The position numbers and the translations under genes were made by a program. DNA of 39,656 bases from an uncultured beta proteobacterium (lineage in GTDB: Bacteria > Pseudomonadota > Gammaproteobacteria > Burkholderiales > Burkholderiaceae_C): positions 1-39,656 of the forward strand of contig CAIYMN010000313.1 of the NCBI GenBank assembly GCA_903927295.1, written 5' to 3'. The notes beneath the pieces are model-generated. The model had not been told where the DNA came from, made no database searches, and was given only the letters and a program-made list of their open reading frames with translations. Positions within the stretch are counted from its first letter, which is position 1; every line of letters begins with the position of its first letter. Shown here one piece after another: positions 29,837-38,820 of the stretch.

Positions 29837-30310
29837 TCAGGTCTGACTGCGCTTCTTGATGCTGATTTGCTTGGGTTTCGAGCGTTTCACCTGGCCGCCT
29901 GCGGTCAAACGCTGATTGCCCAGCACTCTGAGCGTCTTCACTTCCGGGCGTTGGCCACCGCGTGTGCTGTACTTGAGCACTTTGAAGTCACGCGGACCAG
30001 GCATACGATCGCCATCAACGGTCTTTTCGCGCTCCGGCGTTGGCCGCCACAGCACGAGCAGCTTGCCAATATGCTGGATTGGTGCTGCGTTCAGTTCGTC
30101 AGCGAGAGTCTGGAACATGGTTTCGCGCGCTGTGCGGTCATCGGAAAAAATGCGCACCTTGATCAAGCCGTGTGCGTTCAGGGCCGCGTCGGTCTCTTTC
30201 TTCACGGCGGCACTCAGGCCGTCGCCGCCCACCATGACGACAGGATCAAGGTGATGCGCTTGGGCACGATATTCTTTGCGTTGGGCAGGGGTCAATTGAA
30301 TTTGCGGCAT
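29837..30310 (-). CDS. yhbY: CRM-domain RNA-binding protein YhbY
   Basis: YhbY binds pre-50S ribosomal particles and takes part in large-subunit maturation. The first 100 residues (LTPAQRKEYRAQAHHLDPVVMVGGDGLS, then HGLIKVRIF) are the CRM domain. A basic C-terminal extension to residue 157 (VKRSKPKQISIKKRSQ) is longer than the E. coli protein (97 residues), as is common in betaproteobacteria. ATG 30310 is chosen over an in-frame start at 30385, which would lie within rlmE. Its -10-like GATAAT is only six bases from the ATG, so the mRNA may be nearly leaderless. Confidence 0.9.
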   Translation of the reverse strand: MPQIQLTPAQRKEYRAQAHHLDPVVMVGGDGLSAAVKKETDAALNAHGLIKVRIFSDDRTARETMFQTLADELNAAPIQHIGKLLVLWRPTPEREKTVDGDRMPGPRDFKVLKYSTRGGQRPEVKTLRVLGNQRLTAGGQVKRSKPKQISIKKRSQT

Positions 30311-30315
30311 GGCGC

Positions 30316-30322
30316 TATTATC
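30316..30322. promoter_or_regulatory. Overlapping -10 boxes of divergent yhbY and rlmE
   Basis: The same bases read TATTAT on the plus strand (30316-30321) and GATAAT on the minus strand (30322-30317). The start codons are only 28 bases apart, so both promoters must overlap each other or the opposing gene. No convincing -35 boxes are seen. Confidence 0.4.
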
Positions 30323-30338
30323 GGTCACGAAGGTGAAA

Positions 30339-31013
30339 ATGAAAGACAAAGTCAAAGGCAGCAAGGTCAACCGGGCGTGGATCAACGATCACGTCAACGA
30401 CCCGTACGTCAAGCTTGCCAAGCTTGAAGGTTACCGGGCGCGTGCCGCCTACAAGCTCAAGGAGATTGACGAGTCGCTGGGCTTGATCCAACCGGGTCAG
30501 CTGGTGGTCGATCTGGGTTCCACGCCCGGCGCCTGGAGCCAGTATGTGCGGCGCAAGATGTCACCCAGAACGGCTGTCCGTGGCGGCGCTGCGGTAGGGG
30601 AACTCAATGGCAGCATCATTGCGCTCGATATCCTGCCGATGGATCCGGTGGAGGGCGTCGTCTTCCTGTTGGGTGATTTTCGTGAGCCTGAGGTCTTGCA
30701 GCGCCTGACCGACGAAATGCAGGGCCGTCAAGCGGATGTGGTCGTGTCCGACATGGCACCCAATCTGTCCGGCATTGCGTCGGCTGACGCTGCGCGCATC
30801 GAAAACCTGGTCGAACTGGCGCTGGATTTCGCGCAGACCCACATGAAGGTGCGTGGAACCCTGGTTGCCAAGGTTTTTCACGGTGCAGCTTATGACGTAC
30901 TTTTCAAGCGCTTCCAGGAGGTCTTTTTGGTCGTCAAACGCATCAAGCCCAAGGCCTCGCGCGACAAGTCTGCCGAAACCTTTCTGGTTGGCACCGGTTT
31001 AAGGAGGCCTTGA
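30339..31013 (+). CDS. rlmE: 23S rRNA 2'-O-methyltransferase RlmE (FtsJ/RrmJ)
   Basis: RlmE methylates U2552 in the A loop of 23S rRNA, a late step of 50S assembly that is heat inducible in E. coli. The 224-residue protein has the SAM motif VVDLGSTPGAWSQY, VVSDMAPNLSG, and the K-D-K-E tetrad elements around YKLKEID, SDMAPN, AKVFHG and SAETFLVG. An insertion (TAVRGGAAVGELNGS) lies after strand one. ATG 30339 follows AAGG with a 6-base gap; ATG 30309 is in frame but overlaps the yhbY start. ftsH lies 115 bases downstream, the conserved order. Confidence 0.95.
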   Translation: MKDKVKGSKVNRAWINDHVNDPYVKLAKLEGYRARAAYKLKEIDESLGLIQPGQLVVDLGSTPGAWSQYVRRKMSPRTAVRGGAAVGELNGSIIALDILPMDPVEGVVFLLGDFREPEVLQRLTDEMQGRQADVVVSDMAPNLSGIASADAARIENLVELALDFAQTHMKVRGTLVAKVFHGAAYDVLFKRFQEVFLVVKRIKPKASRDKSAETFLVGTGLRRP

Positions 31014-31060
31014 AGCCTGCCCCGTCTAGGCGTAAAACCCGGGAGGCGTCGCTGGCCTGT

Positions 31061-31088
31061 CTTGAAACGCCTAAAATGGTGCCCAACT
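31061..31088 (+). promoter_or_regulatory. Sigma-32-like heat-shock promoter of ftsH
   Basis: CTTGAAA (31061-31067) matches the RpoH -35 consensus exactly. After 14 bases comes CCCAACT (31082-31088), one mismatch from CCCATNT. It lies 40 bases before the ftsH start. A 7-base inverted repeat TAGGCGT/ACGCCTA (31027-31033, 31067-31073) overlaps it and could be an operator. Confidence 0.6.
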
Positions 31089-31128
31089 GTGTATCGTCCG
31101 TCTGTTTGCTTCCCTACTGGAGCCTCGC

Positions 31129-33048
31129 TTGAATAATCAGTGGTTCTCGAAAATTGCCGTCTGGCTCGTCATTGCGCTTGTGCTCTTCACTGTGTTCAAA
31201 CAGTTTGAAACCCGGGGGCCTGCTGGCGCCGGCAATCTTGGGTACTCCGATTTTCTTGAGGAAGTTCGGGGCAAGCGCATCAAGAGCGCCATCATTCAGG
31301 AAGGTCAGGGCGGCACTGAAATCATCGCAGTCACCACAGATGATCGCAAAGTCCGGACCACTGCCACTTACCTTGATCGGGGTCTCGTCGGTGACCTGAT
31401 CGCCAATGGCGTCAAGTTTGACGTCAAGGCGCGCGAAGAGGGTTCACTCCTCATGACGCTGCTGGTGAGTTGGGGTCCGATGCTGTTGCTGATTGGTGTC
31501 TGGATTTATTTCATGCGCCAGATGCAGGGCGGCGGCAAAGGTGGTGCCTTCAGTTTTGGCAAGAGCAAGGCGCGCATGCTCGATGAAAATACGAATCAGG
31601 TTACCTTTGCCGATGTCGCTGGTTGCGATGAGGCCAAAGAGGAAGTCAAGGAAGTAGTCGATTTCCTGAAAGATCCGGCCAAGTTCCAGAAACTGGGCGG
31701 CCGTATTCCGCGCGGCTTGTTGCTGGTTGGCCCACCGGGCACCGGCAAGACGCTGTTGGCCAAAGGAATTGCAGGCGAAGCCAAAGTACCCTTTTTCAGC
31801 ATCAGCGGCTCTGACTTTGTCGAGATGTTTGTCGGCGTGGGCGCGGCGCGGGTACGCGACATGTTTGACAACGCAAAGAAGAACGCCCCCTGCATCATCT
31901 TTATTGACGAAATCGACGCGGTTGGACGGCAGCGTGGCGCCGGTCTGGGTGGCGGCAATGACGAACGCGAGCAAACGCTCAATCAGATGCTGGTCGAAAT
32001 GGATGGCTTCGAGACGAATGTCGGTGTGATCGTGGTGGCGGCGACCAATCGTCCCGACATTCTTGATTCCGCCCTGTTGCGCCCGGGGCGCTTTGATCGG
32101 CAGGTTTATGTCACGTTGCCAGATATCAGGGGTCGTGAACAGATTCTCAATGTGCACATGCGCAAGGTACCCTTGGGTCAGGATGTCAATCCGGGGGTGA
32201 TTGCACGAGGCACACCTGGCATGTCAGGTGCTGACCTTGCAAACCTTTGCAATGAGGCGGCACTGATGGCGGCGCGGCGCAGTGCGCGTACCGTGGAAAT
32301 GCAGGATTTTGAAAAGGCCAAAGACAAGATTCTGATGGGGCCGGAGCGCAAGAGCATGGTGATGCCAGAGAGTGAACGCAAGAACACGGCGTATCACGAG
32401 TCAGGCCACGCATTGATAGGAAAATTGCTTGCCAAATGCGACCCGGTTCACAAGGTGACGATCATTCCACGTGGGCGCGCTCTGGGTGTGACCATGAGCC
32501 TGCCGGCGCAGGATCGCTACAGCTACGACAGCGAATACATGCTGCATCAAATCAGCATGCTGTTTGGTGGCCGCATCGCCGAGGAGGTTTTCATGCACCA
32601 GATGACCACCGGTGCCAGCAACGACTTTGAACGCGCAACCCACATCGCTCGCGATATGGTTACTCGCTACGGTATGACCGATGCCCTGGGTCCCATGGTC
32701 TATGCGGACAACGAGGGTGAGGTTTTTCTGGGCCGCTCGGTGACCAAGACAACCAATATGAGTGAAGACACCATGCAGAAGGTTGATGCAGAGGTTCGGC
32801 GCATCATTGACCAGCAGTACAGTCAGGCGCGCAAACTCATTGAAGACAATCAGGACAAGATCCACGCCATGGCCAGCGCTTTGCTCGAATGGGAAACCAT
32901 AGACAGCGACCAGATCGACGACATCATGGCGGGCAAGGAGCCGCGTCCGCCAAAGGACTGGACGCCACGCGTCCCGGCGGCGGGCAGTGATGGGACTGGC
33001 GGGGGTACACCAGCCGTCAAGACCGACACGGCCCCCACGGCTGCTTGA
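31129..33048 (+). CDS. ftsH: ATP-dependent zinc metalloprotease FtsH
   Basis: FtsH is the membrane-anchored AAA+ protease that removes misfolded membrane proteins and, in enterobacteria, LpxC and sigma-32. The 639-residue protein has two N-terminal membrane segments (about 7-24 and 103-125) flanking a periplasmic domain. Walker A GPPGTGKT is at 201-208, Walker B in [11 protein letters not shown], and the zinc site HESGH at 423-427. The start is TTG 31129 with GGAG six bases upstream, fitting the family start MNNQWFSK. The link to LpxC makes its nearness to the lipid A genes notable. Confidence 0.97.
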   Translation: MNNQWFSKIAVWLVIALVLFTVFKQFETRGPAGAGNLGYSDFLEEVRGKRIKSAIIQEGQGGTEIIAVTTDDRKVRTTATYLDRGLVGDLIANGVKFDVKAREEGSLLMTLLVSWGPMLLLIGVWIYFMRQMQGGGKGGAFSFGKSKARMLDENTNQVTFADVAGCDEAKEEVKEVVDFLKDPAKFQKLGGRIPRGLLLVGPPGTGKTLLAKGIAGEAKVPFFSISGSDFVEMFVGVGAARVRDMFDNAKKNAPCIIFIDEIDAVGRQRGAGLGGGNDEREQTLNQMLVEMDGFETNVGVIVVAATNRPDILDSALLRPGRFDRQVYVTLPDIRGREQILNVHMRKVPLGQDVNPGVIARGTPGMSGADLANLCNEAALMAARRSARTVEMQDFEKAKDKILMGPERKSMVMPESERKNTAYHESGHALIGKLLAKCDPVHKVTIIPRGRALGVTMSLPAQDRYSYDSEYMLHQISMLFGGRIAEEVFMHQMTTGASNDFERATHIARDMVTRYGMTDALGPMVYADNEGEVFLGRSVTKTTNMSEDTMQKVDAEVRRIIDQQYSQARKLIEDNQDKIHAMASALLEWETIDSDQIDDIMAGKEPRPPKDWTPRVPAAGSDGTGGGTPAVKTDTAPTAA

Positions 33049-33070
33049 GCTGGCGCAGCGCTGACGGTAG

Positions 33071-33097
33071 CGGGGCAGAAATGCCCCGTTCTTTTTC
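33071..33097 (+). terminator. Intrinsic terminator after ftsH
   Basis: CGGGGCA (33071-33077) and TGCCCCG (33082-33088) form a perfect 7-bp stem with a GAAA tetraloop, followed by TTCTTTTTC. The T-tract directly abuts the folP start codon. Confidence 0.85.
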
Positions 33098-33964
33098 ATG
33101 AAATGGAAGACTGGAAGATCTGTTATTGATCTGTCGATGCCCAAAGTCATGGGTATCGTCAACCTGACGCCGGACTCATTCTCTGACGGTGGTCTGCATC
33201 ACGGTGTCAGCGCAGCGCTGCACCATTGTGAAAAACTTCTCCGCGACGGTGCTGACATTCTGGACATTGGTGCAGAGTCGACGCGACCGGGCGCCAATGC
33301 GGTGACAGAGGATGAAGAACTTCAGCGACTGGTGCCGGTGCTGCGCCAAGCCGTCACCTTGGGCTTACCGGTCTCCGTAGATACGTACAAGCCTGGCGTG
33401 ATGCAGGTTGCGCTCGACCTGGGTGCAGACATCATCAACGACGTCTGGGCCCTGCGTTGGCACCAGCCAGCGACGGATGCGCTGACTGCAACACAGGTCA
33501 TTGCGCGTCACCCTGCTTGCGGTATCTGTTTGATGCACATGCATGGCGAGCCGTCGAGCATGCATTTGTTTGCAATGCAAGGCGACGCCGTGGCTCAGGT
33601 GAGGCTCTTCCTGCACCAGGCTGCCAGCGAGTTGCAACGCTCCGGTGTCGAGAAGAGCCGCATCGTCGTCGATCCTGGCATTGGCTTTGGCAAGACAGCT
33701 GCGCAGAATTTTGCGCTGTTATCGAGACAGACGGAGTTGCTTGGCGCCGGCTTCCCCTTGTTGGTTGGCTGGTCGCGCAAGTCCTCGCTGGCGGCCTGCG
33801 CGGGTGTTGCCAGCGGCTGCACAACTCGTGTTGATCTGGATGGGCGCGTTGTAGCCAGCGTTACGGCGGCGGTGCTGGCCGTGGAGCGTGGCGCTTCGAT
33901 TTTGCGAGTGCACGATGTGCTCGAGACAGTTCAGGCACTCAGGGTGTTGAACGCTATAAGATAG
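33098..33964 (+). CDS. folP: Dihydropteroate synthase
   Basis: FolP condenses p-aminobenzoate with dihydropterin pyrophosphate in folate synthesis and is the sulfonamide target. The 288-residue protein has VMGIVNLTPDSFSDGG, DIGAESTRPGA, and the C-terminal VGWSRKS motif. The family start (MKW-x6-IDL) supports ATG 33098 although it has no ribosome-binding site and follows the terminator T-tract directly. ftsH-folP-glmM is a conserved order. Confidence 0.96.
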   Translation: MKWKTGRSVIDLSMPKVMGIVNLTPDSFSDGGLHHGVSAALHHCEKLLRDGADILDIGAESTRPGANAVTEDEELQRLVPVLRQAVTLGLPVSVDTYKPGVMQVALDLGADIINDVWALRWHQPATDALTATQVIARHPACGICLMHMHGEPSSMHLFAMQGDAVAQVRLFLHQAASELQRSGVEKSRIVVDPGIGFGKTAAQNFALLSRQTELLGAGFPLLVGWSRKSSLAACAGVASGCTTRVDLDGRVVASVTAAVLAVERGASILRVHDVLETVQALRVLNAIR

Positions 33965-34003
33965 GCCGCAGGCGATGGCGTCAACTTGATCGGAAGGGAA
34001 GCA

Positions 34004-35353
34004 ATGAGCAGAAAATATTTTGGTACGGATGGCATTCGGGGGACGGTTGGTCACGCGCCAATTACGCCGGATTTCGTCCTGCGCCTGGCACATGCGGTGG
34101 GGCGGGTTTTGAAACGCTCGGAAGCTCGTCCCACTGTCTTGATTGGGAAGGACACACGGATCTCGGGCTACATGCTGGAGAGTGCGCTGGAGAGCGGATT
34201 CAACTCTGCCGGTGTCGATGTTGTCCTACTCGGTCCTTTGCCGACGCCTGGTGTTGCCTATCTGACTCGCGCGCAGCGAGCTTCTCTTGGTGTGGTTATC
34301 AGCGCCAGTCACAATCCTTTTGCCGACAATGGCATCAAATTCTTCAGCGCGCAGGGTACCAAACTCTCCGACGCGTGGGAGTCGGAGGTCGAGGCTGCGC
34401 TGGAGGAGGCGCCCGTTTGGGCTGACTCCGACAACCTGGGCAAAACACGTCGACTTGACGATGCAGCCGGGCGCTACATTGAATTCTGCAAGAGTACGTT
34501 TGCACACGACCTGACTTTGCGTGGCGTGAAGATTGTGGTCGATGCAGCGCATGGCGCGGCTTATCACATCGCGCCCATGGTCTTTCACGAATTGGGCGCC
34601 GAGGTCGTGGCCATTGGTTGTGCGCCCGACGGTTTGAATATCAATCACGAAGTTGGTGCGACCCATCCGCAGGCCTTGGTCAAGGCAGTCAAGAGCAGTG
34701 GTGCACAGTTTGGCATTGCGCTCGATGGTGACGCCGATCGACTGCAACTGGTCGACGCTGAAGGGCGCCTGTTCAATGGCGACGAGATACTTTATCTGAT
34801 GGTGAAGGAGCGACTCTCGCGCGGTCAGAGTCGCAGTTTCGCCGAAGAGACGGTTCCCGGCGTGGTCGGCACGCTGATGACGAATATGGCAGTCGAGATT
34901 GCCCTGAAGTCCCTGGGCGTTGAGTTGGTGCGTGCCAAGGTGGGCGACCGCTATGTGCTCGAGGAACTGGAAAAGCGCGGTTGGGTCCTGGGTGGTGAAG
35001 GCTCTGGCCATCTGCTTGCATTGGACAAGCACACCACCGGTGATGGCATTATTTCTGCGTTGCAGGTTCTGCAGGCGTGTCTGCGCAGCGCCCAGACATT
35101 GAGTCAACTTCTGGCCGAGGTTACGCTTTTCCCACAGGTACTCATCAATGTCCGGCTCAGGCCGCATCAGGATTGGCAATCCAATGAACAACTGGCTGCG
35201 ACGACCAGGTCGGTCGAGGAAGAACTTGGTGGACAGGGGCGAGTATTGATTCGCGCCAGCGGCACGGAGCCGCTGGTCCGCGTCATGGTGGAGGCGCGAC
35301 GTGCTGAGCAGGCGCAAAGCTGCGCCGAACGAATTGCCGCAACGTTGCGATGA
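34004..35353 (+). CDS. glmM: Phosphoglucosamine mutase
   Basis: GlmM converts glucosamine-6-phosphate to glucosamine-1-phosphate for UDP-GlcNAc, feeding both peptidoglycan and lipid A. The 449-residue protein begins [15 protein letters not shown]. The phosphorylated Ser102 lies in ISASHNPF, the metal site is DGDADR, the sugar loop is GEGSGH, and the phosphate loop is [17 protein letters not shown] 34004 has GGAAGGGAAG upstream; the frame is open further but without family similarity. Its stop overlaps the next gene as ATGA. Confidence 0.97.
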   Translation: MSRKYFGTDGIRGTVGHAPITPDFVLRLAHAVGRVLKRSEARPTVLIGKDTRISGYMLESALESGFNSAGVDVVLLGPLPTPGVAYLTRAQRASLGVVISASHNPFADNGIKFFSAQGTKLSDAWESEVEAALEEAPVWADSDNLGKTRRLDDAAGRYIEFCKSTFAHDLTLRGVKIVVDAAHGAAYHIAPMVFHELGAEVVAIGCAPDGLNINHEVGATHPQALVKAVKSSGAQFGIALDGDADRLQLVDAEGRLFNGDEILYLMVKERLSRGQSRSFAEETVPGVVGTLMTNMAVEIALKSLGVELVRAKVGDRYVLEELEKRGWVLGGEGSGHLLALDKHTTGDGIISALQVLQACLRSAQTLSQLLAEVTLFPQVLINVRLRPHQDWQSNEQLAATTRSVEEELGGQGRVLIRASGTEPLVRVMVEARRAEQAQSCAERIAATLR

Positions 35354-35859
35354 GCGCTCTACCTGGCGATGTGCGCGTCTGCCGCGCCGACTATGAAAAT
35401 CAGGAGCATGCGACCGCTCTGGTGGCATTGCTCGACGCCTACGCATGGGATCCGATGGGGGGCGGCCACGGGCTGAGCGACTTTGCCAAAGCCCATCTCG
35501 TGCGTTCTCTGGCCGAGCGGCCGCAGGCCTTCAGTGTGCTGGCGTTCCTGGGCGCAGGAGATGAAACACCGGTTGGTCTGGTCAACTGCATAGAGGGCTT
35601 CTCCACCTTTGCCTGTCAGGCGCTGGTCAATATTCACGATGTTGTGGTCTTGCCGGCCTATCGTGGCCAGCGCATTGGACAGCAGATGCTGGCCCTGGTC
35701 GACAGCATCGCGCGTGAAAGGGGGGCCTGCAAATTGACGCTGGAGGTTCTGTCCGGCAATGCTGGCGCCATGCAGCTCTACCGGCGCGTCGGGTTTGACA
35801 ACTATCAGCTCGATCCGGCTGCGGGTCAGGCGCAGTTCCTGCAAAAATGGCTGCGCTGA
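35350..35859 (+). CDS. GNAT-family N-acetyltransferase
   Basis: GNAT enzymes transfer acetyl from acetyl-CoA to an amine of a small molecule or protein. The 169-residue protein has motif A ([17 protein letters not shown]) with the Q/R-x-x-G-x-G/A acetyl-CoA loop and a C-terminal [13 protein letters not shown] motif B. The substrate cannot be inferred. Its start overlaps the glmM stop (ATGA), so it is translationally coupled. The link to amino-sugar metabolism is tempting but unproven. Confidence 0.85.
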   Translation: MSALPGDVRVCRADYENQEHATALVALLDAYAWDPMGGGHGLSDFAKAHLVRSLAERPQAFSVLAFLGAGDETPVGLVNCIEGFSTFACQALVNIHDVVVLPAYRGQRIGQQMLALVDSIARERGACKLTLEVLSGNAGAMQLYRRVGFDNYQLDPAAGQAQFLQKWLR

Positions 35860-35866
35860 CCGCCGG

Positions 35867-36805
35867 TCAGGCCAGTTTCAGGATCCGGTGATGGTTCAGA
35901 CGCTGACGTATTGCGGTTGCCGGTAACGCTGTCTTGATGCGCGGGTTGCCGCGGGCGGTTCGGTGCAGGCGCGCCGGAGTGATGAGCAAACCTTCTTCAT
36001 TGATGACAATGGCGACCTCCGGCTGGTTGGGCTGGTCGCTGCGTCGCACGACCACAGCCACGTCGCCACTGTCGAGCCGCACATACGTGCCCGGCGGGCA
36101 CAAGCCGACCGCTCGCACCAGAGCGTGACCTACTTCGTCGGGTGGCTGGGTAGACCTGGCAATGATCGAGCGAATCGACTCCGTGGCGCTGCGACCTTCC
36201 CGTTGTTTGCGTGGACTGATCTGGGCCGCGTAGCGATCCACCACCCGCAGAATACGGGCCAATCGCCGGACCGGAGAAACCGCTCGCAACTCGCCCTTAT
36301 CGGTGGCTTCATCGTGATGCATCTCAATGGTTTGAAGCCATAGTGCATCTGCAACGCCGATGCGGCTCAGCGTCGCAGAACTGTTGGCCGGATGTGCAGC
36401 AATCGTCTCTTGCTGGATGGGGTCTGGCCTGTCTGTCTGCTCGGTCAACTGGTCTTGCAGCGCCGTCATCGAGATATTCATGGTCATGGCGGCATGGACC
36501 AGACTGTTTCGCTCTGCCTCCGGCAAGCCCAGCTCCAGCGCAATCAGGTGGCAAAGCACGGCACAGATCAGTGCGTGGGATGCACTGTAGCCAACCGGCG
36601 AGTTGCTCGCGAGCTGGAATAACAGGTACAAGCCCAGATCCGGGTCGCGCTGGAGCAGATCGCGCAGCCAGCGGTCGTATTGCCAGACGCGTTGCTCGAA
36701 CTCCTGAATGCTGTCCGGACTGTTCAAGATGATGCCCAGACCCGATTCCAGGTCTGACCACAGGCTGAGCAGATCCTGGTATTCGTCTTCGTTCTGTAAG
36801 GCCAC
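35867..36805 (-). CDS. Degenerate HD-GYP-like domain protein
   Basis: This 312-residue protein keeps the outline of an HD-GYP domain: His77 in SASHALICAVL, a HP at 138-139, HHD at 163-165, and VDRYAAQISPRKQ at 189-201. The C-terminal PPGTYVRLDSGDVAVVV segment that often ends such proteins is also present. The HD motif itself is lost (VHAAMTMNIS at 103-112 in place of HDIGK), and no GYP follows the HHD. It is probably not an active cyclic-di-GMP phosphodiesterase by the usual mechanism and may be a binding or scaffold protein. It starts with GTG 36805, 12 bases after yajQ on the same strand, and converges with the GNAT gene 7 bases away. Confidence 0.7.
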   Translation of the reverse strand: MALQNEDEYQDLLSLWSDLESGLGIILNSPDSIQEFEQRVWQYDRWLRDLLQRDPDLGLYLLFQLASNSPVGYSASHALICAVLCHLIALELGLPEAERNSLVHAAMTMNISMTALQDQLTEQTDRPDPIQQETIAAHPANSSATLSRIGVADALWLQTIEMHHDEATDKGELRAVSPVRRLARILRVVDRYAAQISPRKQREGRSATESIRSIIARSTQPPDEVGHALVRAVGLCPPGTYVRLDSGDVAVVVRRSDQPNQPEVAIVINEEGLLITPARLHRTARGNPRIKTALPATAIRQRLNHHRILKLA

Positions 36806-36817
36806 GGGTGCGATCGG

Positions 36818-37303
36818 TCAGTCGCGAAAATTATCGAAACTCAAAGGCAGGTCGGTGATGCTTTTTCTGATCAGGGCCATGGCCGACTGAAGATCATCGC
36901 GCTTGGCTCCAGTCACCCGTAACTTGCTCTCCTGGATAGCCGACTGCACCTTGAGCTTGCTGTCCTTGAGCGCTCGCTGGATCTTCTTTGAAACTTCAGC
37001 CTCAATGCCGTTGCGCACCTTGATGACCAGCTTGACCCGGTCGCCCCCCATTTTCTGGATCTCTCCCCGGTCCAGAAAGCGCACGTCGACGCTTCGCTTG
37101 GCAAGCTTGTTGTGCAGAATATCTTCAATCTGCGTCAGTTGAAATTCGGCATTGCCAATCTAGGTGATCTCTTTATCCTTGATTTCAATCGCCGCTGGCG
37201 TCCCTTTGAAATCGAATCGCGTGGCGATTTCCTTGGCGCTGTTTTCCACGGCGTGCTTCACTTCTACCTGATTGGCTTCGCAGACGGTGTCAAAAGAGGG
37301 CAT
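36818..37303 (-). pseudogene. yajQ: yajQ interrupted by an in-frame amber codon
   Basis: YajQ proteins are two-domain nucleotide-binding proteins, with cyclic-di-GMP and RNA binding reported for members. Reading from ATG 37303 (GGGAG six bases upstream) gives [19 protein letters not shown] and so on in a single frame to the usual C-terminal FDNFRD at 36818. The 161 codons plus stop fit the normal length. Codon 48 is TAG (37162-37160), between KDKEIT and IGNAEFQL, where relatives have Leu. There are no frameshifts or other damage. One T-to-A change from TTG explains it. It may be a fresh pseudogene, a sequencing error, a suppressed codon, or a split gene expressing the C-terminal half from GTG 37084. 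Confidence 0.85.
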
Positions 37304-37354
37304 GGTCAACTCCCAAAAAAATCGCAGCAGATCGCTAGTGAGAGAATTGCGGCA

Positions 37355-38386
37355 ATGTTAATCGAGAAAAACGTTCCGCTCCAAGCCTGTAACAGTTTTG
37401 GCATCGTGGCCAAGGCACACTGTCTGGTTCGCATAGGCAGTGAGTCTGAGCTGCAAGCGCTGCTCGCGGACCCTGAATCCGTCGCGCAGGCCAAGTTCGT
37501 TCTCGGCGGCGGCAGCAATATTGTGCTCACCGGCGACGTCAAACCCCTGGTGCTGAAAGTCGAGATCAAGGGGCGGCGTTTGGTAGGTGAGACGGCCAAG
37601 GCTTTTATCGTAGAGGCTGGCGCCGGGGAGAACTGGCATGATTTTGTCAGCTGGACCTTGAATCAAGGCTACCCCGGTCTGGAAAACATGGCACTGATTC
37701 CTGGAACCGTTGGTGCTGCCCCGGTGCAGAACATTGGCGCTTATGGCGTGGAGCTGCAGGACCGTTTTGATTCACTGGACGCAGTGGACCTGAACACCGA
37801 CAAGCCATTCACGCTGAACGCCGCGCAGTGCGCCTTTGGTTATCGTGACTCCATCTTCAAGCACCAGTCCAGCAACCTCGGCTTGGCTGGCCGTGCCCTC
37901 ATCACGCGGGTTCGCTTCAGTCTGCCAAAGCCGTGGAAAGCCGTACTTGGTTATGCCGATGTAGAGAAAAAGTTGCTGGAGTCCGGTATCAAGCAGCCAT
38001 CGGCGCAGCAGATGTTCCAGTGGATTTGCGAAATTCGTCGTGCCAAGTTGCCGGATCCGGCGCTTGTCGGCAATGCCGGAAGCTTTTTCAAGAACCCGAC
38101 CGTCACACCGGAACAATGCGCTGACATCATTGCCCGTGATCCCAAAATTGTTTACTACCACCTGGCGGACGGCGCCATCAAACTGGCTGCCGGCTGGCTG
38201 ATCGACGCTTGTGGATGGAAGGGCAAGTCGGTCGGCAACGCCGGCGTCTATGAAAAGCAGGCACTGGTGCTTGTCAACAGGGGCGGCGCGACCGGTGGCG
38301 AAGTCATGACCCTGGCCAAGGCAATTCAGACCAGTGTTTATGAGCGCTTTGGCATCCTGCTGGAGCCCGAGCCGGTCGTCGTCTGA
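37355..38386 (+). CDS. murB: UDP-N-acetylenolpyruvoylglucosamine reductase
   Basis: MurB reduces the enolpyruvyl group with NADPH and FAD to form UDP-MurNAc in peptidoglycan synthesis. The 343-residue length is that of type I enzymes (E. coli 342). Visible are the FAD-binding [27 protein letters not shown], the type I GYRDSIFK loop, and the catalytic Ser243 in [10 protein letters not shown]. The start is ATG 37355 with only a weak GAGAG upstream. It is divergent from yajQ with 51 bases between starts and converges on ppnP with a single base between stops. Confidence 0.96.
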   Translation: MLIEKNVPLQACNSFGIVAKAHCLVRIGSESELQALLADPESVAQAKFVLGGGSNIVLTGDVKPLVLKVEIKGRRLVGETAKAFIVEAGAGENWHDFVSWTLNQGYPGLENMALIPGTVGAAPVQNIGAYGVELQDRFDSLDAVDLNTDKPFTLNAAQCAFGYRDSIFKHQSSNLGLAGRALITRVRFSLPKPWKAVLGYADVEKKLLESGIKQPSAQQMFQWICEIRRAKLPDPALVGNAGSFFKNPTVTPEQCADIIARDPKIVYYHLADGAIKLAAGWLIDACGWKGKSVGNAGVYEKQALVLVNRGGATGGEVMTLAKAIQTSVYERFGILLEPEPVVV

Positions 38387-38387
38387 C

Positions 38388-38705
38388 TCAGCCGAAATGA
38401 CAAATGTAGTGATAGGCGTCGGTAACCCGGATCTCGAATGAAGAATTGCCCGGTACGCTGAACTTGTCACCGGCGGCCGATTTCACCCAAGCGGCGCTCC
38501 CAGCCAGCTTGTATTCGCAACTACCAGCCACGCATTCCATGATTTCCGGCGCTCCCGTGTTGAACGTCAGAGTGGCGGGCAGCACGACACCCACTGTTCT
38601 TTTGCTGCCATCGGCCAAGGTAATACCGTGGCTCACACATTTGCCGTCAAAGTAAATGTTGGCCTGGGTCGTGATGCTGACGTTGTCAATGCTCGAGGTG
38701 GTCAT
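38388..38705 (-). CDS. ppnP: Pyrimidine/purine nucleoside phosphorylase PpnP
   Basis: PpnP (YaiE) is a small cupin-fold phosphorylase that splits several nucleosides with phosphate. The 105-residue protein fits the family length and has NIYFDGKCVSHGITLADGSKRTVGVVLPA at the N terminus, the MECVAGSCEYKL core and the FEIRVTDAYHYICHFG C terminus. ATG 38705 lacks a clear ribosome-binding site. It is monocistronic, with a 115-base divergent gap to the last gene. Confidence 0.93.
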   Translation of the reverse strand: MTTSSIDNVSITTQANIYFDGKCVSHGITLADGSKRTVGVVLPATLTFNTGAPEIMECVAGSCEYKLAGSAAWVKSAAGDKFSVPGNSSFEIRVTDAYHYICHFG

Positions 38706-38820
38706 GGGAGGTTCTAAAACAGTAGGAGGTCGCCATGTTAGCGGCTTTTCGCTCGCCCCTGGTCATCGCAGTTTGACCTTGCGCGGCACGGCCCATGATG
38801 AGAGGCGTTAGGCTCGGGGT
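38706..38820. promoter_or_regulatory. Divergent intergenic region ppnP / NDUFA9-type gene
   Basis: The 115 bases separate two divergent genes. On the plus strand TTGACC (38773-38778) is a good -35, followed after 17 bases by a poor -10 (TGATGA). No convincing box is seen for ppnP. Confidence 0.3.

Noticed and set aside
37112-37354. N-terminal extension of murB by 81 residues
   Set aside because: The frame is open upstream of ATG 37355, but that DNA is antisense to yajQ and the MurB family begins near ATG 37355.
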